A stretch of 64,000 nt of DNA from Branchipolynoe longqiensis (GCA_030323885.1 CM059186.1:174661047-174725046), one strand, 5' to 3'. Counted from the first letter of the stretch, positions 21,501 through 36,500 are shown. The notes: generated from the sequence alone by a model not told the origin. A program made the numbers and translations.

Positions 21501-24500
21501 TCTCTAGACACAATGAACTAAAATGGCAATAACAGAACAGAACGAAAAGAATCTGACTTATTCAGAATGATTATGATCAAATATGATTAGTTTTAAACTA
21601 TATAACTTAAAATAACCTATTATCTAGGAATTATTTATGACCCAGCCATAGTCTAATAGTCTCATTTATCATATTATAGACATCGAAAGCAGTTCAATCT
21701 CTATCAGTTAAAGTAAATGTGAAGGTTTTCGAGTATGCCTTATAATTTATGTAAGTCCACCATTGCGTTTATTTTGTAACATCACAGAACTACGGATATT
21801 GTCGATGTTGCCGGAAACATGCATAATTAAAAAACCCTGACTACGGGCTTGATATTATGAATACCATAGATACAGTTCATAGCGCGCGCGTTGCTATGTA
21901 CAAAGTTAACTTCCGGTAGTAGATTCAAAGGCTTGTCCAGTCCTTACCTGGCCACCGTCGTCGACGGATCATTGAGTTGAATAAGAAAATTATTAAAGCC
22001 TGATTAATAAATTTATTAGCCCAAAAAATGATTATCTGTGTCTGGTTTTGAATTATTAGCATTAATATTTATAGCCATGAGGTACTCAAGAGTCTACTGG
22101 TGCTGAGCAGACCAATCCTGACCTATTGTGTATGACCTCAAATATCCCATTCTAAGTATGTTTCCCCACGGTTGACACACACTGAATATCTATGTAATGT
22201 TTAGATCTTTAAGTTGCCACATTTTTAGATCGATTGAATCCGTGTTTTCTTTATTTGGTGAAAAACATGATAGGGATATTTATTTTGAACCCGCCAATAT
22301 CTCATTTGACGCAATTTGGTTAGAAGTGACTATATAATGGTATATATGTTTAACCGTTCGCTATTGTTTTCCTAATTGTTTCCTTAAGATTTCCATAATT
22401 TTCCATGTGAATTTCCTGGCCTGCTGCGGGCTGCCGCCTCTCATCACGCCGCCGGTTGACCGCCTTCATACGATGAAACCAGGGCTAAGGGCGGATAGCC
22501 AGAGTGGCATATATGTACGTTCTTATCCCCTCCCGAATTTATTATACCTATATTTGTTATTTACATAGTTTACTGGCTCTCCTCCCCGCCGTATTTAGTT
22601 GTATAACTTCAGGTGGTTCAAAAACTAAGCAGTCGGTGTACTCCGCCGCCGCTGTCCCTTATAAACACCGGAGATATTATATACTCATTTATATATTACT
22701 AATGCGATTCATGTTTGGATTAAGTAGGTGGTTATTGTTTCCCCAGAGGGGGGGGGGTGTGATAGGCTTCCTACAGCCTGCTGGAGAGAAGGTCCTTAAT
22801 AATAGAGATGACAAAGGATCATTGTTAAAGAGTTGACCATAGCGGTTAATATACTAAGGGACTGGAGGATAGTAAGGAATGCAAGGAACGTTTCAATCAC
22901 CTTTAGGAGCTCACAACTTTATTTCTGTTCCTACTGCTACAATCTAAGTTAACCAATCATCACCAATATGAATAAATACATCCCCTCCCATCTTATAGAG
23001 TTAATAAAGTTTCAAATTTCAACAATTAAAGCCTATATATCGTCTAAAACATCAGAGCGTGCTTAAGTCACCTCCGATGGGTCTGAGCCCGACCGCTCAA
23101 CCCTTGTACATTGCTAGGAGAGTAGTGCGGGACTCTGCGGCATGTCTCCTAGCAACGAGTTACAGCAGTGAACCCTTCCCCGCATTTGATGGCCAATGCG
23201 GGCTTGGCTTGGCGAGCAGCCCGCATTTGGAAATGGGGGCCACTTGACCCAAGCCCGCACCGGCCACAGCTCGATTATAGTCTGGCCCACTTCATATATA
23301 TATGATCAAACTCGTCTTGTCATCGATATCCGAAAGAGTGGAGCATAGGCCCCGCGCAGGAGGCGGCGCAATGCATGATGGGGGCCCATCCCCCTCCCGG
23401 AAAGGGGGTGGGGTGCAGGACACTACAGGCATTATTACACGTGACAAAGGGTTCATCACTATCCATATATATATATGTATATAGTTTGATCATCACATAG
23501 TAATAAGTAGTGTCATAAACTGGCAGGCATGTCGCCACTGGGCAACAGGTATCGCGGATATGCAAAATCAGCAATAGAGTAAATCAGAGGCTGGTTCTTA
23601 TTCGTTGTTTATATTCCCATAATAATAAATTATACAGCATATATATGTACATGTGCTTCTGTATTAGCTACATGTCTGGTACTTACCCCGATCTGATAAG
23701 CGATGCGACTGGCTCCACCATGGCACCTACTATCAATTTCCTGTTGAAAATATAAAATAACGATTCTTACTGACTGAAGCCCCTGTCACATTATGCATAT
23801 TGAATCAGCGTATGCCGACATATGCTGTCAGGCGGCGGAATTTTGAACACGCTAAATAATACGACTTATACCAAAGTAACCCATAACTTATCTCAGTGTA
23901 CACCAGTGGGCTTTAACGATTACTACTTATGCCAAACGTACCCATAACGTATCCATAACGTACCAATAACTTGTCTCAGCGTAGACCAGCATAAACCAAT
24001 GTGTTGGTGCAAAATCACATACATTGACATACGCTGATGCAATACTGCATAGTGTGACAGGGCCTTAACATAGATCCTTAGCATATACGTAATTGACACC
24101 AACGCATAGTAAGTAGTTGCATTGCAATGCGACTTGTGAAAATTAGTTATTACAATTAGTATTACGTGTATAGTGTATCATGCTAATACAGACATGAATG
24201 GCCAGTGGATAGTTATTATTATTGATAATGATATGGTTATGTATTTTGTGTCGGTAGCATGTCTGCTAATAAATAATATTGAAAGCACTATTTGTAAAAT
24301 TACAAACAAAAATAACACTTACACATGTCCACTTTTCCGCCACTTTCACGTCCCTATATTAGACACAATGAAATATAGTTATATCCAATTTAAACTATTT
24401 AACATTCAAAGAACATCCATGTCAAAATGTTGAAGGACTATGCCTAGGTCACATATCATGCTGCCGCCGTACGGTTCTGTGGTCTGCGGTCTACGTATGG

Positions 24501-27500
24501 GATTTTTACAAATCGTACGGTACGGCGGTCTGTGGTAGAAATGTTCACAAACCGTACAGCAATCGGCGGCCATACGGGTTTTACCGCTGCTGCAACAAGG
24601 TTTCTTGTGGCCAGTGCATGACTAAAGTCACCATACAGCCACCGTACGCTCACCATACGGTTACTTTGCGATATTATGCGGCCTACGGCCTTGCGATTTC
24701 TGAAAATGTTTAATGTCAAATTAAACAAATCGCAAGCCCTTGCGGCGAGCAACAACCGTATGGTCGCCATACAGCCACCATATACAACCATACGGCCGGC
24801 GTACGGTTTGGCAATTTGGCAACTTACGGCCGCCGCAAGCATGCCACAGGCGATTTGTGACTTAGACATTAATATGCATTATTAACTTAGCAACAGCCTG
24901 GGTTTTCTACAACACAAAATATTCCCATTCGGGATTTTGGCGTAGATCTATGTAAGATTTGAATGGCAGTCACCTATTACTGCAAACTGGACTTGCGAAA
25001 TTTACAATTGTTGCTACTCAGGTTGGTGTGTGGCATTAATAGGATAGGACAAGGACTGGTTTCTTCAGTGTCAGGATAATAATGTCTGAAGTGGAATATC
25101 AGGTCAAGCTGCCAATGGTCTTGTCTCCCAGTGCAGCAGCATTATAATGTCATCAGGAGTGTGCACTCTCACCAGTTGGCACCCATCGTGATATTACCTT
25201 AAAAGTTGCTATGATGGAAAGCTCCAACTACCAAACTTAATGCACAAAAGATGTATTGAGTAGATACTACAGTAGGCCTATCTGTCTTCAGGGGACAATT
25301 GTGCATCTAGACCAATGTTTCCCTGACATAGCGGATGTCATGTAATCGAAAGGACAGTCAAATCAGACATAGTACACTTTGTACATTAAAAGATTATCCG
25401 CCAGGATAGGCAATGACTGGTTGGCTCAGTGTCAGGATAATGTGACTGAGTGGGATATCAGATCATGGTGCTGGCGGTCTGGTTTCACAGTGGAGAAGCA
25501 TTATAAAGTCGTCATGAGTGCACATTGTCACAAGTTGGTACCCGTCCTGATATGGCCTTAGATGATACCAGTACGTAAAACTCCAACAACCATCCAACCA
25601 ACTCCGCCATGGCAAAGTTTCACCAATCACAGCAGTTGCTGAAGACATTGCATTAATAGAGATTTCCATTGAACACTTCCATTCTGTTACAACGCAAGAG
25701 GTTTGGTGGCTTGATTGGATATATAATAATAATAAAACATTTATATAGCGCCCGATCCAGCAAGCCGTTCTCAGGCGCTTTACATAAAAAAACAAATATA
25801 CAGGAAAATAAATGTCACCTAGTTAAAAGCAGATTTAAACAAATGTGTCTGAAGACCTTTTTTAAAAGCACCAACAGATTTATCTATGTGGAATCTGTAT
25901 TTGGTGTGATTAGGATCAGGCCGTATTGTTGGGATCAGGATAGCAGTTTGTCTTGCCGTGTGTTGAACTGTGAACGTCATGGCAGGTCATACATTTTAAT
26001 ATGCAAATGTTGTTACAAATGAGACTTTCACACCGGTTAGACACGCTTTGTAGACTTTGAGCTTACACTGACTATCCAGAACTCCCAGAATCCTTTCTGC
26101 TAGCTAAGAGTAAGACATATGCTGCGTTCATACGGGTCTCGTGAATATGGTGAACTTCCTACTTACTGCCGGTGAACACGACCTTGTAAACTGACAGCGT
26201 TCATTTGGCAATTCGCAGTAAACAGGTTTCATACTGGGTGATAATAGAGGCATTGTCAAATCTTTCTACAGAAAAGTGAAATATCTCTAAAACCACACCA
26301 CCTAGAAACAAATCGCTTGGTACACATATAGAAAACATCTTTACCAAAAAGATTATATCAAATTTATATGGTTAGGGTTCTGGATTTCTATTAATTTTGA
26401 ATAAAACTAATGTTTTGCACCATGCATATGGCAGACGGCAGAAACTGCGAGACCGCCATTTCTTCACTTGTGGTGAGTAAGGAGCAGGTTCCAAAATCTC
26501 CAGTTCACAGGTGGTGTTCACCAGTTGTGAAGTCACTTGAACACAATTCACAGGTTGTGAACTGGGAAACACCATATTCACCAGTTCATATGAACGCAGC
26601 ATCAGAGGCAGCATGGTGCTGACGTCGATGGTGCCGCCGTCTAGTGATACAACGCATACTTTCTTATGGATAGTACATTTGGCACCCGCTAGGTGACGCC
26701 ACCACTGTTGTCGGTCAGCAGATTCTGTTGTCTTATTTTGCTTACGGTCCCCGCCGGCCAGACAATCCAGTCCATCTTCCTTAAAGTTACCTAGTCCGAT
26801 GGCGTTTGATTTGTTGTGTTATTCTTTAGATAAATATATCAAATTGATCGTTCTGACTTACTCATCATTAGTATGTAGTCATTTGGATGAAAATGGCTAC
26901 TTTTGAAGGAATTTGAGCTGAAAGAACCCTAAATACTTTCGGTAAGCTTTCCAAAAGTCCTCTCGCTATTGACATGTCGCGATGACCTCGTGATGTGGGA
27001 TGACCTAATTCAAATATAACCTGACTAGATTCTGGGAATGAGGGTCAAGGCTAATGAGGCCATGAGATTGACCTAATTGGTTAATGGCATTCCTCCTTGA
27101 TGGATGTCTCAAAGTAGATGTCCAAAGGGATAGGGTAATAAATTCACAGATTATTCTGTATGTGCTGTCACAAATCCTTAGCTAATGCACCAGTATGTAA
27201 GTTGGATATATAGAATAAAATTTAGATAAGTGTTTTGGTTCTGAACAAAATATGTTTCGTCGGACCACGCAACTTTAAACCACATGTATACCACTTGTTA
27301 AGTACCATAGTCCCCACAGGACCTCCCGCAGTGGCAAGTGGAAGTATGTGAGTGGGCCACAGCCCAGCATATACCCCCATCGTTGACTGGAGGCGGCCCT
27401 ATATAGGGTATTCACATGATGTCATCAACCGGATGCGCGGCCATTGTGGCGATATCAAACAGTAAACAACCCATAGAGTTTGCCTGTATGCGCAGTGCAA

Positions 27501-30500
27501 AACGTCTATTTCATTCAAAATTAATAGAAATCCAGAACCCTAACCTTATAAATTTAATATAATCTATTCGTTGAATATGTTTTCTATATGTGTACCAAGC
27601 GATTTGTTTTTAGGCGGTGTGGTTTTGGAGATATTTCACTTTTTCTGTATGAAGATTGCTTCCGACCATTGGCAATGCATCGAGTTTGCCGGTACGCGCA
27701 GTGCAAAACGTCAGTTTTATTCAAAATTAAAAGAAATCCAGAACCCTAACCGTATCAATTTAATATAATCTTTTTGGTAAACATGTTTTCTATGTGTATT
27801 CCAATCAGTTTGTTTCTACGTGTTGTAATTTTAGAGATATTTAACTTTTTCTGTCTGAAGATTGCTCTCTGCATTGACAATGCATTGCGTATGCCGGTAC
27901 GCGCAGTGCAAAACGTCAGTTTTATTCAAATTTATAGAAATCCAGAACCCTAACCGTATCAATTTAATATAATCTTATTGGTAAACATGTTTTCTATATG
28001 TGTACCAACCGATTTGTTTCTAGGTGGATTAGTTTTATAGATATTTCACTTTTTCTCTATGAAGATTGCTCTTAGCCATTGAGTTTGCAGTGTGACAGTG
28101 TGTTATTATTGTGGTTACTATCGCCACAATGGCCGCACTTCCGTTTAGCGTGACGTCGGTGCATACCCTATATTGTTTGAGATTAATGGCTACACAAACA
28201 CAGTACTATCATGGGAAGATGTGGCCTGGAGCTATTTGTTCTAACTGATGAAACATTTCCTCAAATCCACTGCTAATTTACTCAATTCGGTCAAAACTCT
28301 AAATGTCCTGGGAATATTCACAAATTTAGATATAATTTGTTGCTTTCTAGTGATGTATTCCAAAATGAAAACATCCCAAAACTCAGTGTGCCAAAGCCAA
28401 ATTTGTCAAACTGCACATTAATCTAATATAAAATTAGACCTTAGTTACTCGGTGGTCAAATGACCGTCATAGCTAAAAGGAGGTAAGCTCTCCAAGCTGT
28501 TAAGTTGAATTTGACTTACCCAGCTCTCAGCTCGATAACCTCTCGACGAGCAAACACCAGTATCCCGCGTGGGGTGACCATCTCCACCTATGTATGGGTG
28601 CAGTAAGATAACATTGAAGTGAGTTGCACGCACACCCACAGGCAAAATGTCACATACACAGGTAGGCTTAGGTAAGGTGGGTGGGTTGTATCAGGGAGCC
28701 TAGATAGTCTAGCTAGTTTCATTCAGGTCTGTTCAAAACCATATTGCAAGGCACAGTGGTTGGTTGGTTGTTGGAATTTTACATCCTGGCAACATCTAAG
28801 GTCATATCAGGACGGGAACCGACTTGTGACAGTGCGCACTCATGGCCGCACTTGGAGACCAGGCTGCTAGCACCATGCCGTGATATCCCACTCAGTCACA
28901 TTATCCTGACGCTGAGCCAACCAGTCCTTGCCCTATCCTAATAATGCCGAGCGCCTGGCTAGGAAACGATAAGTATCAATTTTGTAAGTCATTGGTTTGA
29001 CTCGACCGGGAATTTTACTCCCGACCTTCCGGACTGGAGGCATGCATTGTACCGATTCGGCTACCGCGTCTGGTGGAAGGCATAGTGGAAAGGGGGGGGG
29101 GGGGGGTGAGTGGACAAGGCAGACAAAGGAAGAGGTGGGAAGACAACATCAGGGAATGGACAGGCCTGGCGTTCGGAAAGTCCAAGAGGGCAGTGAAGAA
29201 CAGGGCAAAATAGAGAACTGGTTGCAAAGTCAACTGTGCTGTCCCAATGACCCTCGCTTTATAATGGGGTTGCACTGTATTGGGAAATGAGAGTCAGATA
29301 CCGGGCTTTAGATTCATAGTTGTTAGTTTATTTGTGTGCAGTACACTCCCATGAACATAATAATTACCCAGTAGTATACCGGTTTAATAGGCATGTGTGT
29401 TACAATTCCTGCCCTATACCCCCAACCCCACCCCATGAAAACCAATATGGCTTATTTACATATTGCCTTGGTGGGGACAGTTTGTTTTTTCGTTGTTTTT
29501 TTTCGTCCTAGCAACATCTAAGGTCATATCAGGACGGGTACCGACTTGTGACAGTGCGCACTCATGGCGACTTTATAGTGCTGCCGCACTGGAAGACCAG
29601 GCCACCGGCACCATGACCTGATACCCCACTCAGTCACATTATCCTGACACTGAGCCAACCACTCCTTGTCCTATCCTAATAATGCCGAGGGCGAGGCTAG
29701 GAAGCAACAAGTATCAATTTTTAAGTCATTGGTTTGACTCGACCAGGGTTCGAACCCACGACCCCATGATCTACCAACACGGGATGGTGACAGCGTTGCT
29801 TGTAACGTACGTTTGTTCCGTCGAGCCCTGTGCATTCCAGTACTTGCTTCTTCTCCACGATCAGCATGTCATCCAGCTTCAACATTCAAGGTAGGAACTT
29901 GATATTATGTAATGTAGGATATTCAGCTTATACAAATGCAAAACAGAGGCGAGGCCCCACATTTAAAACAAAAATGTAAGCACCAAATTGAGCACGTGCT
30001 TATAGAAAATTATTTAAAAAGATGTAAACACAAATCGCTGTGATATTAATGAAAGACCTAAAGTTACTGTGCAGCACACTCTGTGTTTTTAAAAATGTAT
30101 TTATTTTGATTGAGGCTGTATTTATTCTGTCCATAGCATGTAAGCCTGGGTACCCAGGCTTGTTTTCAATGCTGGCCAGCTGTAGTGTTGGTGTTGTCTT
30201 ACCAAGCAGTAGCCTGGTAGCTGCTGATAAGTTATTTGATTGTCTGCATTTCAGTAGCAGATAGATAGTCTGTTGGTACGTTTAATAGCCAATGTTAGTT
30301 TTTGTTTGGGCCCTCTTGGCATTGTATTTTTGTTCTATTCTTATTACTATGTTAGTTGTTTTCTTAAGGTTCTATGTTAGTATTTTGGGGTTTTCTTGGG
30401 AAGAGTTTTCCGCTTTTTTCTACTTAATTCTATACTAGCCTATTTTATTTACATGTCCATAGGTCTGTGTGAAAGGTCTTATACTTGTTATAGAGAATTT

Positions 30501-33500
30501 CGAGCACCAGCCCACCCTGTGACATTAAAGTTGTGTAGTTCGATGGTTTTACACTTTAGCATGTGGTCTGCCGGCACATTAACCCTAATCTTCAATATGA
30601 GTGGGATACTGATGTGGGTGTTCGTTCAGGTTAGACCGCACGCTAACGGTAGACCACACGCTAAAGTAGCATCAACCCTCAGACAATTGGGCCCTTGGTA
30701 CCTCCTAGAGAATACGTTAATTCGGGATATGGGGCATTCTCTAAAACTGGGCACCACATATTTGGTTTCCATGTTATGATGGTGATAAATAATTCTTCCT
30801 TTTATTAATAGTAGTCAAATAATTATTGTTGCCTCTGTGTGTTAAGTATATTAGCAATACAACATGTAGACCCCGCTAAGCAGACAAAGACGAATAGCTG
30901 TGGGAGATACAGTTAATTTTGTTTAATATCACAGAACACTGCATCTGGCTTGCACAAAACCGCCCATTAAATCGAAAAAAATATTTGTATCGGAAAAAGT
31001 CAAATCGGTGCGCAGGTCGGCAGGCGTATCGGGAGAGCGTCTGGTCAGGTGAGGGGCGCACCTGATATAGGCGACACTGGCGCGGGCTGGTGGGCAGCAG
31101 GCGCACTAACTGTGAATCAGGTGAGTTATTATTATTGGGGGGCTTGTGACCTAGTGGTCACTGGCTGCAGAACTGCAGCATTTATAAACGGGGCCGTTAA
31201 AACGGCCCGTTTTTTGTGTGTTTTTTTTGGGGGTGGGGGGGGGGGGACTTTCGTTCTCACTTCGTCCAACTTAAGGGGTGGTAGGGGGGAGGGGCATGGT
31301 GCTCTTTGCGGTGTCTTGTGCTGTGGTGGTATGGTGCAGCGGTGGCCCGGCAGATGGCAATACGTTCTTGGCCCCACGGTCCTGTACCTCGACCGGAGAT
31401 CAAAGCGGGATCCGGTGTAATTGGCAGCAGAGCCATGGGCGGCGCATTGGTCCTCCAGGCCAAACTGGTGGGCAGCAGGCGCACTAACTGTGAATTGGGT
31501 CAGGTGAGCGCTGTGCCTTATAGAGGCGACACTGGCGCGGGCTGGTGGGCAGCAGACGCACTAACTGGGAATCTGGTCAGGTGAGCGCCGTGCCTTATAT
31601 AGGTGACACTGGCGCGGGCTGGTGGGCAGCAGACGCACTAACTGTGAATCTGGTCAGGTGAGCGCCGTGCCTTATATAGGTGACACTGGCGCGGGCTGGT
31701 GGGCAACAGACGCACTAACTGTGAATCTGGTCAGGTGAGCGCCGTGCCTTATATAGGTGACACTGGCGCGGGCTGGTGGGCAGCAGGCACACTAACTGTG
31801 AATCTGGTCAGGTGAGCGCCGTGCCTTATATAGGTGACACTGGCGCGGGCTGGTGGGCAGCAGGCGCACTACCTGTGAATCTGGTCAGGTGAGCACCGCG
31901 CCTTATATAGATGACACTGGCGCGGGCTGGTGGGCAGCAGGCACACTAACTGTGAATCTGGTCAGGTGAGCGCCGTGCCTTATATAGGTGACACTGGCGC
32001 GGGCTGGTGGGCAACAGACGCACTACCTGTGAATCTGGCCAGGTGAGCGCCGTGCCTTATATAGGCGACACTGGCGCGGGCTGGTGGGCAGCAGGTGCAC
32101 TAACTGTGAATCTGGCCAGGTGAGCGCCGTGCCTTATATAGGTGACACTGGCGCGGGCTGGTGGGCAACAGACGCACTAACTGTGAATCTGGCCAGGTGA
32201 GCGCCGTGCCTTATATAGGCGACACTGGCGCGGGCTGGTGGGCAGCAGGCGCACTACCTGTGAATCTGGCCAGGTGAGCGCTGTGCCTTATATAGGTGAC
32301 ACTGGCGCGGGCTGGTGGGCAACAGACGCACTAACTGTGAATCTGGCCAGGTGAGTGCCGTGCCTTATATAGGCGACACTGGCGCGGGCTGGTGGGCAGC
32401 AGGCGCACTAACTGTGAATCTGGCCAGGTGAGCGCCGTGCCTTATATAGGCGACACTGGCGCGGGCTGGTGGGCAGCAGGCGCACTAACTGTGAATCTGG
32501 TCAGGTGAGCGCCGTGCCTTATATAGGCGACACTGGCGCGGGCTGGTGGGCAGCAGGCACACTAACTGTGAATCTGGCCAGGTGAGCGCCGTGCCTTATA
32601 TAGGTGACACTGGCGCGGGCTGGTGGGTAGCAGGCGCACTAGCTGTGAATATGGTCAGGTGAGCGCCGTGCCTTATATAGGTGACACTGGCGCGGGCTGG
32701 TGGGCAGCAGGCGCACTAACTGTGAATCTGGTCAGGTGAGCGCCGTGCCTTATATAGGTGACACTGGCGCGGGCTGGTGGGTAGCAGGCGCACTAACTGT
32801 GAATATGGTCAGGTGAGCGCCGTCCTTATATAGGTGACACTGGCGCGGGCTGGTGGGCAGCAGGCACACTAACTGTGAATCTGGCCAGGTGAGCGCCGTG
32901 CCTTATATAGGCGACACTGGCGCGGGCTGGTGGGCAGCAGGCGCACTAACTGTGAATCAGGTCGAGCCAGGCACTAGTGGCGCCGACTAGCACACATACA
33001 ATGAAGCCATCAGGCGAACCGAAAGTGCGTTCGCAGACACATGGCAAATTTAGTTAACCCGAGAGGGCGGAGGTGCCCCCGGGCGCCTACACCCTCATAT
33101 ACGAGTATATACAGTCTATATTTAGTCATTCCCACACAATTTATGCTTGCATTATATTTAGGGAAATTGAAGATTTGAAAATTTATGCATTGACACCATA
33201 CATTTACCCAAACTTCTTTTTCAACTTTTTCTCAACATTTTGTCAACTTTTTTTTCAACCGTTTCCTTGTTAGGATATAATCTTGTTTGCTTCAAGGCAA
33301 TAACATCTTGTTTGTCTTTGTTGTGTATGTTAAAATGATGTTTTGAATGTGTCTTTGATTTCCATGTTGTGCAAATGATATTAACATATTTCTCAATTTG
33401 CATAACATCAAAATCAAAAGCTTGTATGCACAACATCATATGAACATGGATTCTGCTATTATTTGGAATGTTTTTGCTATTATTTGAAAGGTTTTTCACT

Positions 33501-36500
33501 TTCGGTTTCCATGTCACACTTTAGTGCCCAGTTTCAGAGATTGACCCATATACAAAGTGTGACTGGCCTTATTTGATTGTGATAATTGTGAGTATGTAGA
33601 GATGTGTTTGGTCACGTGACTGCCCCTATAAACTCACCAGGTAAACCTGACAGTGTTGGTAGGTGCCGTTCCTCGGGTTAAACACCTCCATCTCTGCTGT
33701 ATCGATTAACTCTCTGCCAGGCCTCATGATTTCGATTTGCAAATGGCGGAATTTTGCGCGCAGTTGCAGCAGAATCTCTTGCATCTCCTGTGAATTTATA
33801 TACAATACTGTTAGTATGTCGCTTGTTATCTGGTTATCATGCACCCTATATACACAAATATAAGTCAAGTTAATTTACCACCAAAAAGGTCTCCTATTCT
33901 AAGGTTGTCATATAGTTGTGATACCCCCGAGGGAGCATGGATGGCACCCACGACAACACCTTGTAGCAAGATGAGCGTGACTCAGTCAGTGATTATGACT
34001 ATGAGGACATTGACATTGATGCTGGTGATGAATGTTACAGTGACGCTCTTAGTCATGAGCAGCTACTGCAGTTACTGCAGGAGTCTGATGACGAGTCTGA
34101 GTTTGAAGGTTTTTGAGTGACCAGTGGTGTTGTCATCTTGTTGAATATTTGCGCATGTATATGAATGAAGTATAATTTGTCAGTAAATAAAAGAAGCTCG
34201 ACCTATAGTCGGGTTAGGCCTAATTCCAGGTATTTCTTTCAAAAATATCCCACAACTTATATTCGAAGTTGACTTATATTCGCAGAAATATGAAAGATAA
34301 ATGGACATATGTGGTTTATGTGCACCTAGTGGCACCTGTCTTCAATAACAACTCTGCATAAAGAGCAAGATTGTCCTTAGATAGCAGGTGTCCTCTTATT
34401 GGATTGTCTGTTTGTTAGGCTTTTACATCCTAGCAACATCTATGGTCATATAACTCATAATATGCCAGCCACATTATCCTAATACTGAGCATTCTAGTCT
34501 TTTCCTTTTCCTAGTAATGTCCAGCACCAGGCTAGTTAGTCACAAGTATCGGGTCATGGTGCCAGCAGATTGATTTCTCAGTGGGGCAGCACTATAAAGT
34601 CGCCATGAGTGTGGACTGTCACAAGTCTGTACCCGTCCTGATATGACATTAGATGTTGCCAGGACGTAAAACTCCAACAACCAACCAACTATAGCTGATT
34701 ACTTATGCCAGGTACACACCTACCGTTCATCCGCACCCACCTACCGTTTACGATCTAAAACTGCCCAAAAGTCGGTAGGTGTGCACTCCCCTAGCACACC
34801 TACCGATTGCGATTCACGACTAAAAACTCAGTTTTAGGGCTAAAACGGGCCGATTACGATTGCGATTCGCGATTCGAAAAATGAATCGGCCCGTTTTCAG
34901 TTTTAAGTGGGTCGCGTCGAGTCGCGAGTTTTAGTGCGCGAATCATAAACGGTAGGTGTGTACTTGGCATTAGGCAGTTATTGTGATTAAGCAGTGATTC
35001 AGGCATACAGTTAAATACTATGCATAAGCAGACTCACCTCCTTTCGTATTGTATGGTCTATCTGATTCAGAACATCTGCTATGATGGTGTGGGCATCTGA
35101 AGTAAATAATTCCCCTCATTTACTGCTCAACTCCAAGAGTACAAACATTCAGAATAGGCATACATTAATTAAGAACTTTACAAATATGTCCATTAAAGAG
35201 ACCAGGTATAGGTCGCTGACACACTACCCATACTCCAACAAATGCTCTCCAAGCATACGTTTGCCAGTTTTCAGTTTATGCAAGTACATATGTGGGGAGA
35301 GAGTGCTGACATTGGTTGCTTCTGTTGTGTTTTATTTAGTCCAGCAGCACTGACACTTTTAGACAACCATATAGAGAAAGAAATGTTAGAAATTGCAATC
35401 TAAAATGAGAAATATATAGTTCAAATGATTATTTATCATAACCAGCTACTTTTTGTGTGAATAATTGATTAAATCATGTAGATTAATAGACTTTAAAAGT
35501 TGAATTGAGAGCTTTCTGTGGCTGCCATCTTGGTGGTTGCCATGACTTCCCCTGTGTGTGGGGAACCCCTCTAGGTCATGTGATGAGGGAATCCCACCTA
35601 TGATGTCATTCATACCCCACAGACCTCAACTCTGTTCCCACGTGTTCAGTGGCATGAACTGAACAAACTAAGCAAAGGTATGTTTGGGGAGCTTTTGATG
35701 CTGGATTCGTTTGTATCTGGGTGAGGTATAACCAGCAACTTTAATTGAATTTATCAAAAATCTGAATCTAACGATATATTATGTAGAATACAAATACATT
35801 TAGGATTAATTGTGTTGAAAGTTATTTGACTATGTTAGTCGGAGTAAATGGAACGACAAAGTTGCATTAGCATAATAGCTCAATGTTAATATACTTAGAT
35901 TTAACTATTAAATATACACATTCATTGATTTGTCAGACATTTAAAACCTTCATCATATAATGCAGTGTATAAATAAATTTTATATTAATGTTTTCTAAAG
36001 TTATCCAACTGCCTTATAAGTATGTGGCTAAAGAGATACCGCTATAGTAGATCGTGGGATTCGAACCCACGGGTTTGAACCCTGGTTGAGTCAAACCAAT
36101 GGTGTGGAATGAGCTTGTGCTCATTCGGGGTCATTACAGGGCACACGAGGCAGCGAACCCATTGGGGGGCCCTTCTCCCCCTCTCTCTCCCCCTCACCGG
36201 GGGTTCGGGGGGTCACTGGGGAGGGGACACAACCTTGACCAAGGCCTCTCTACCCGCGCCCCCGACTTCCACTCCTCTTATTCATCATCACCTCTCACAC
36301 ACCCTCTCTCAACAGCCAATCACAAACCACTCAAGCTGGGACCCACCAGCTCCTCACCTCACCTGGTCACTCTGCCTTCCGACATCGGACTGGACACTAA
36401 CCTCCCTTTTTCTCCACCCACCCACTCCCACCGATTTAAAAAACATTATATCATGTCATTTTATTTATTAATTTTCATAATAACATTTAACATTAAATCT

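Noticed and set aside
24456..24869. 137-codon minus-strand frame
   Set aside because: Explained by the CCATACGGC foldback arms.
26660..26779. 120-bp alternative for exon 11 with TESADRQQWWRHLAG
   Set aside because: Phase does not fit exon 10 (ends in phase 2), which has strong splice sites. It is kept as an alternative rather than the main model.
31043..32965. CRISPR-like array
   Set aside because: Units are contiguous 77-bp tandem repeats without unique spacers, in animal nuclear DNA.
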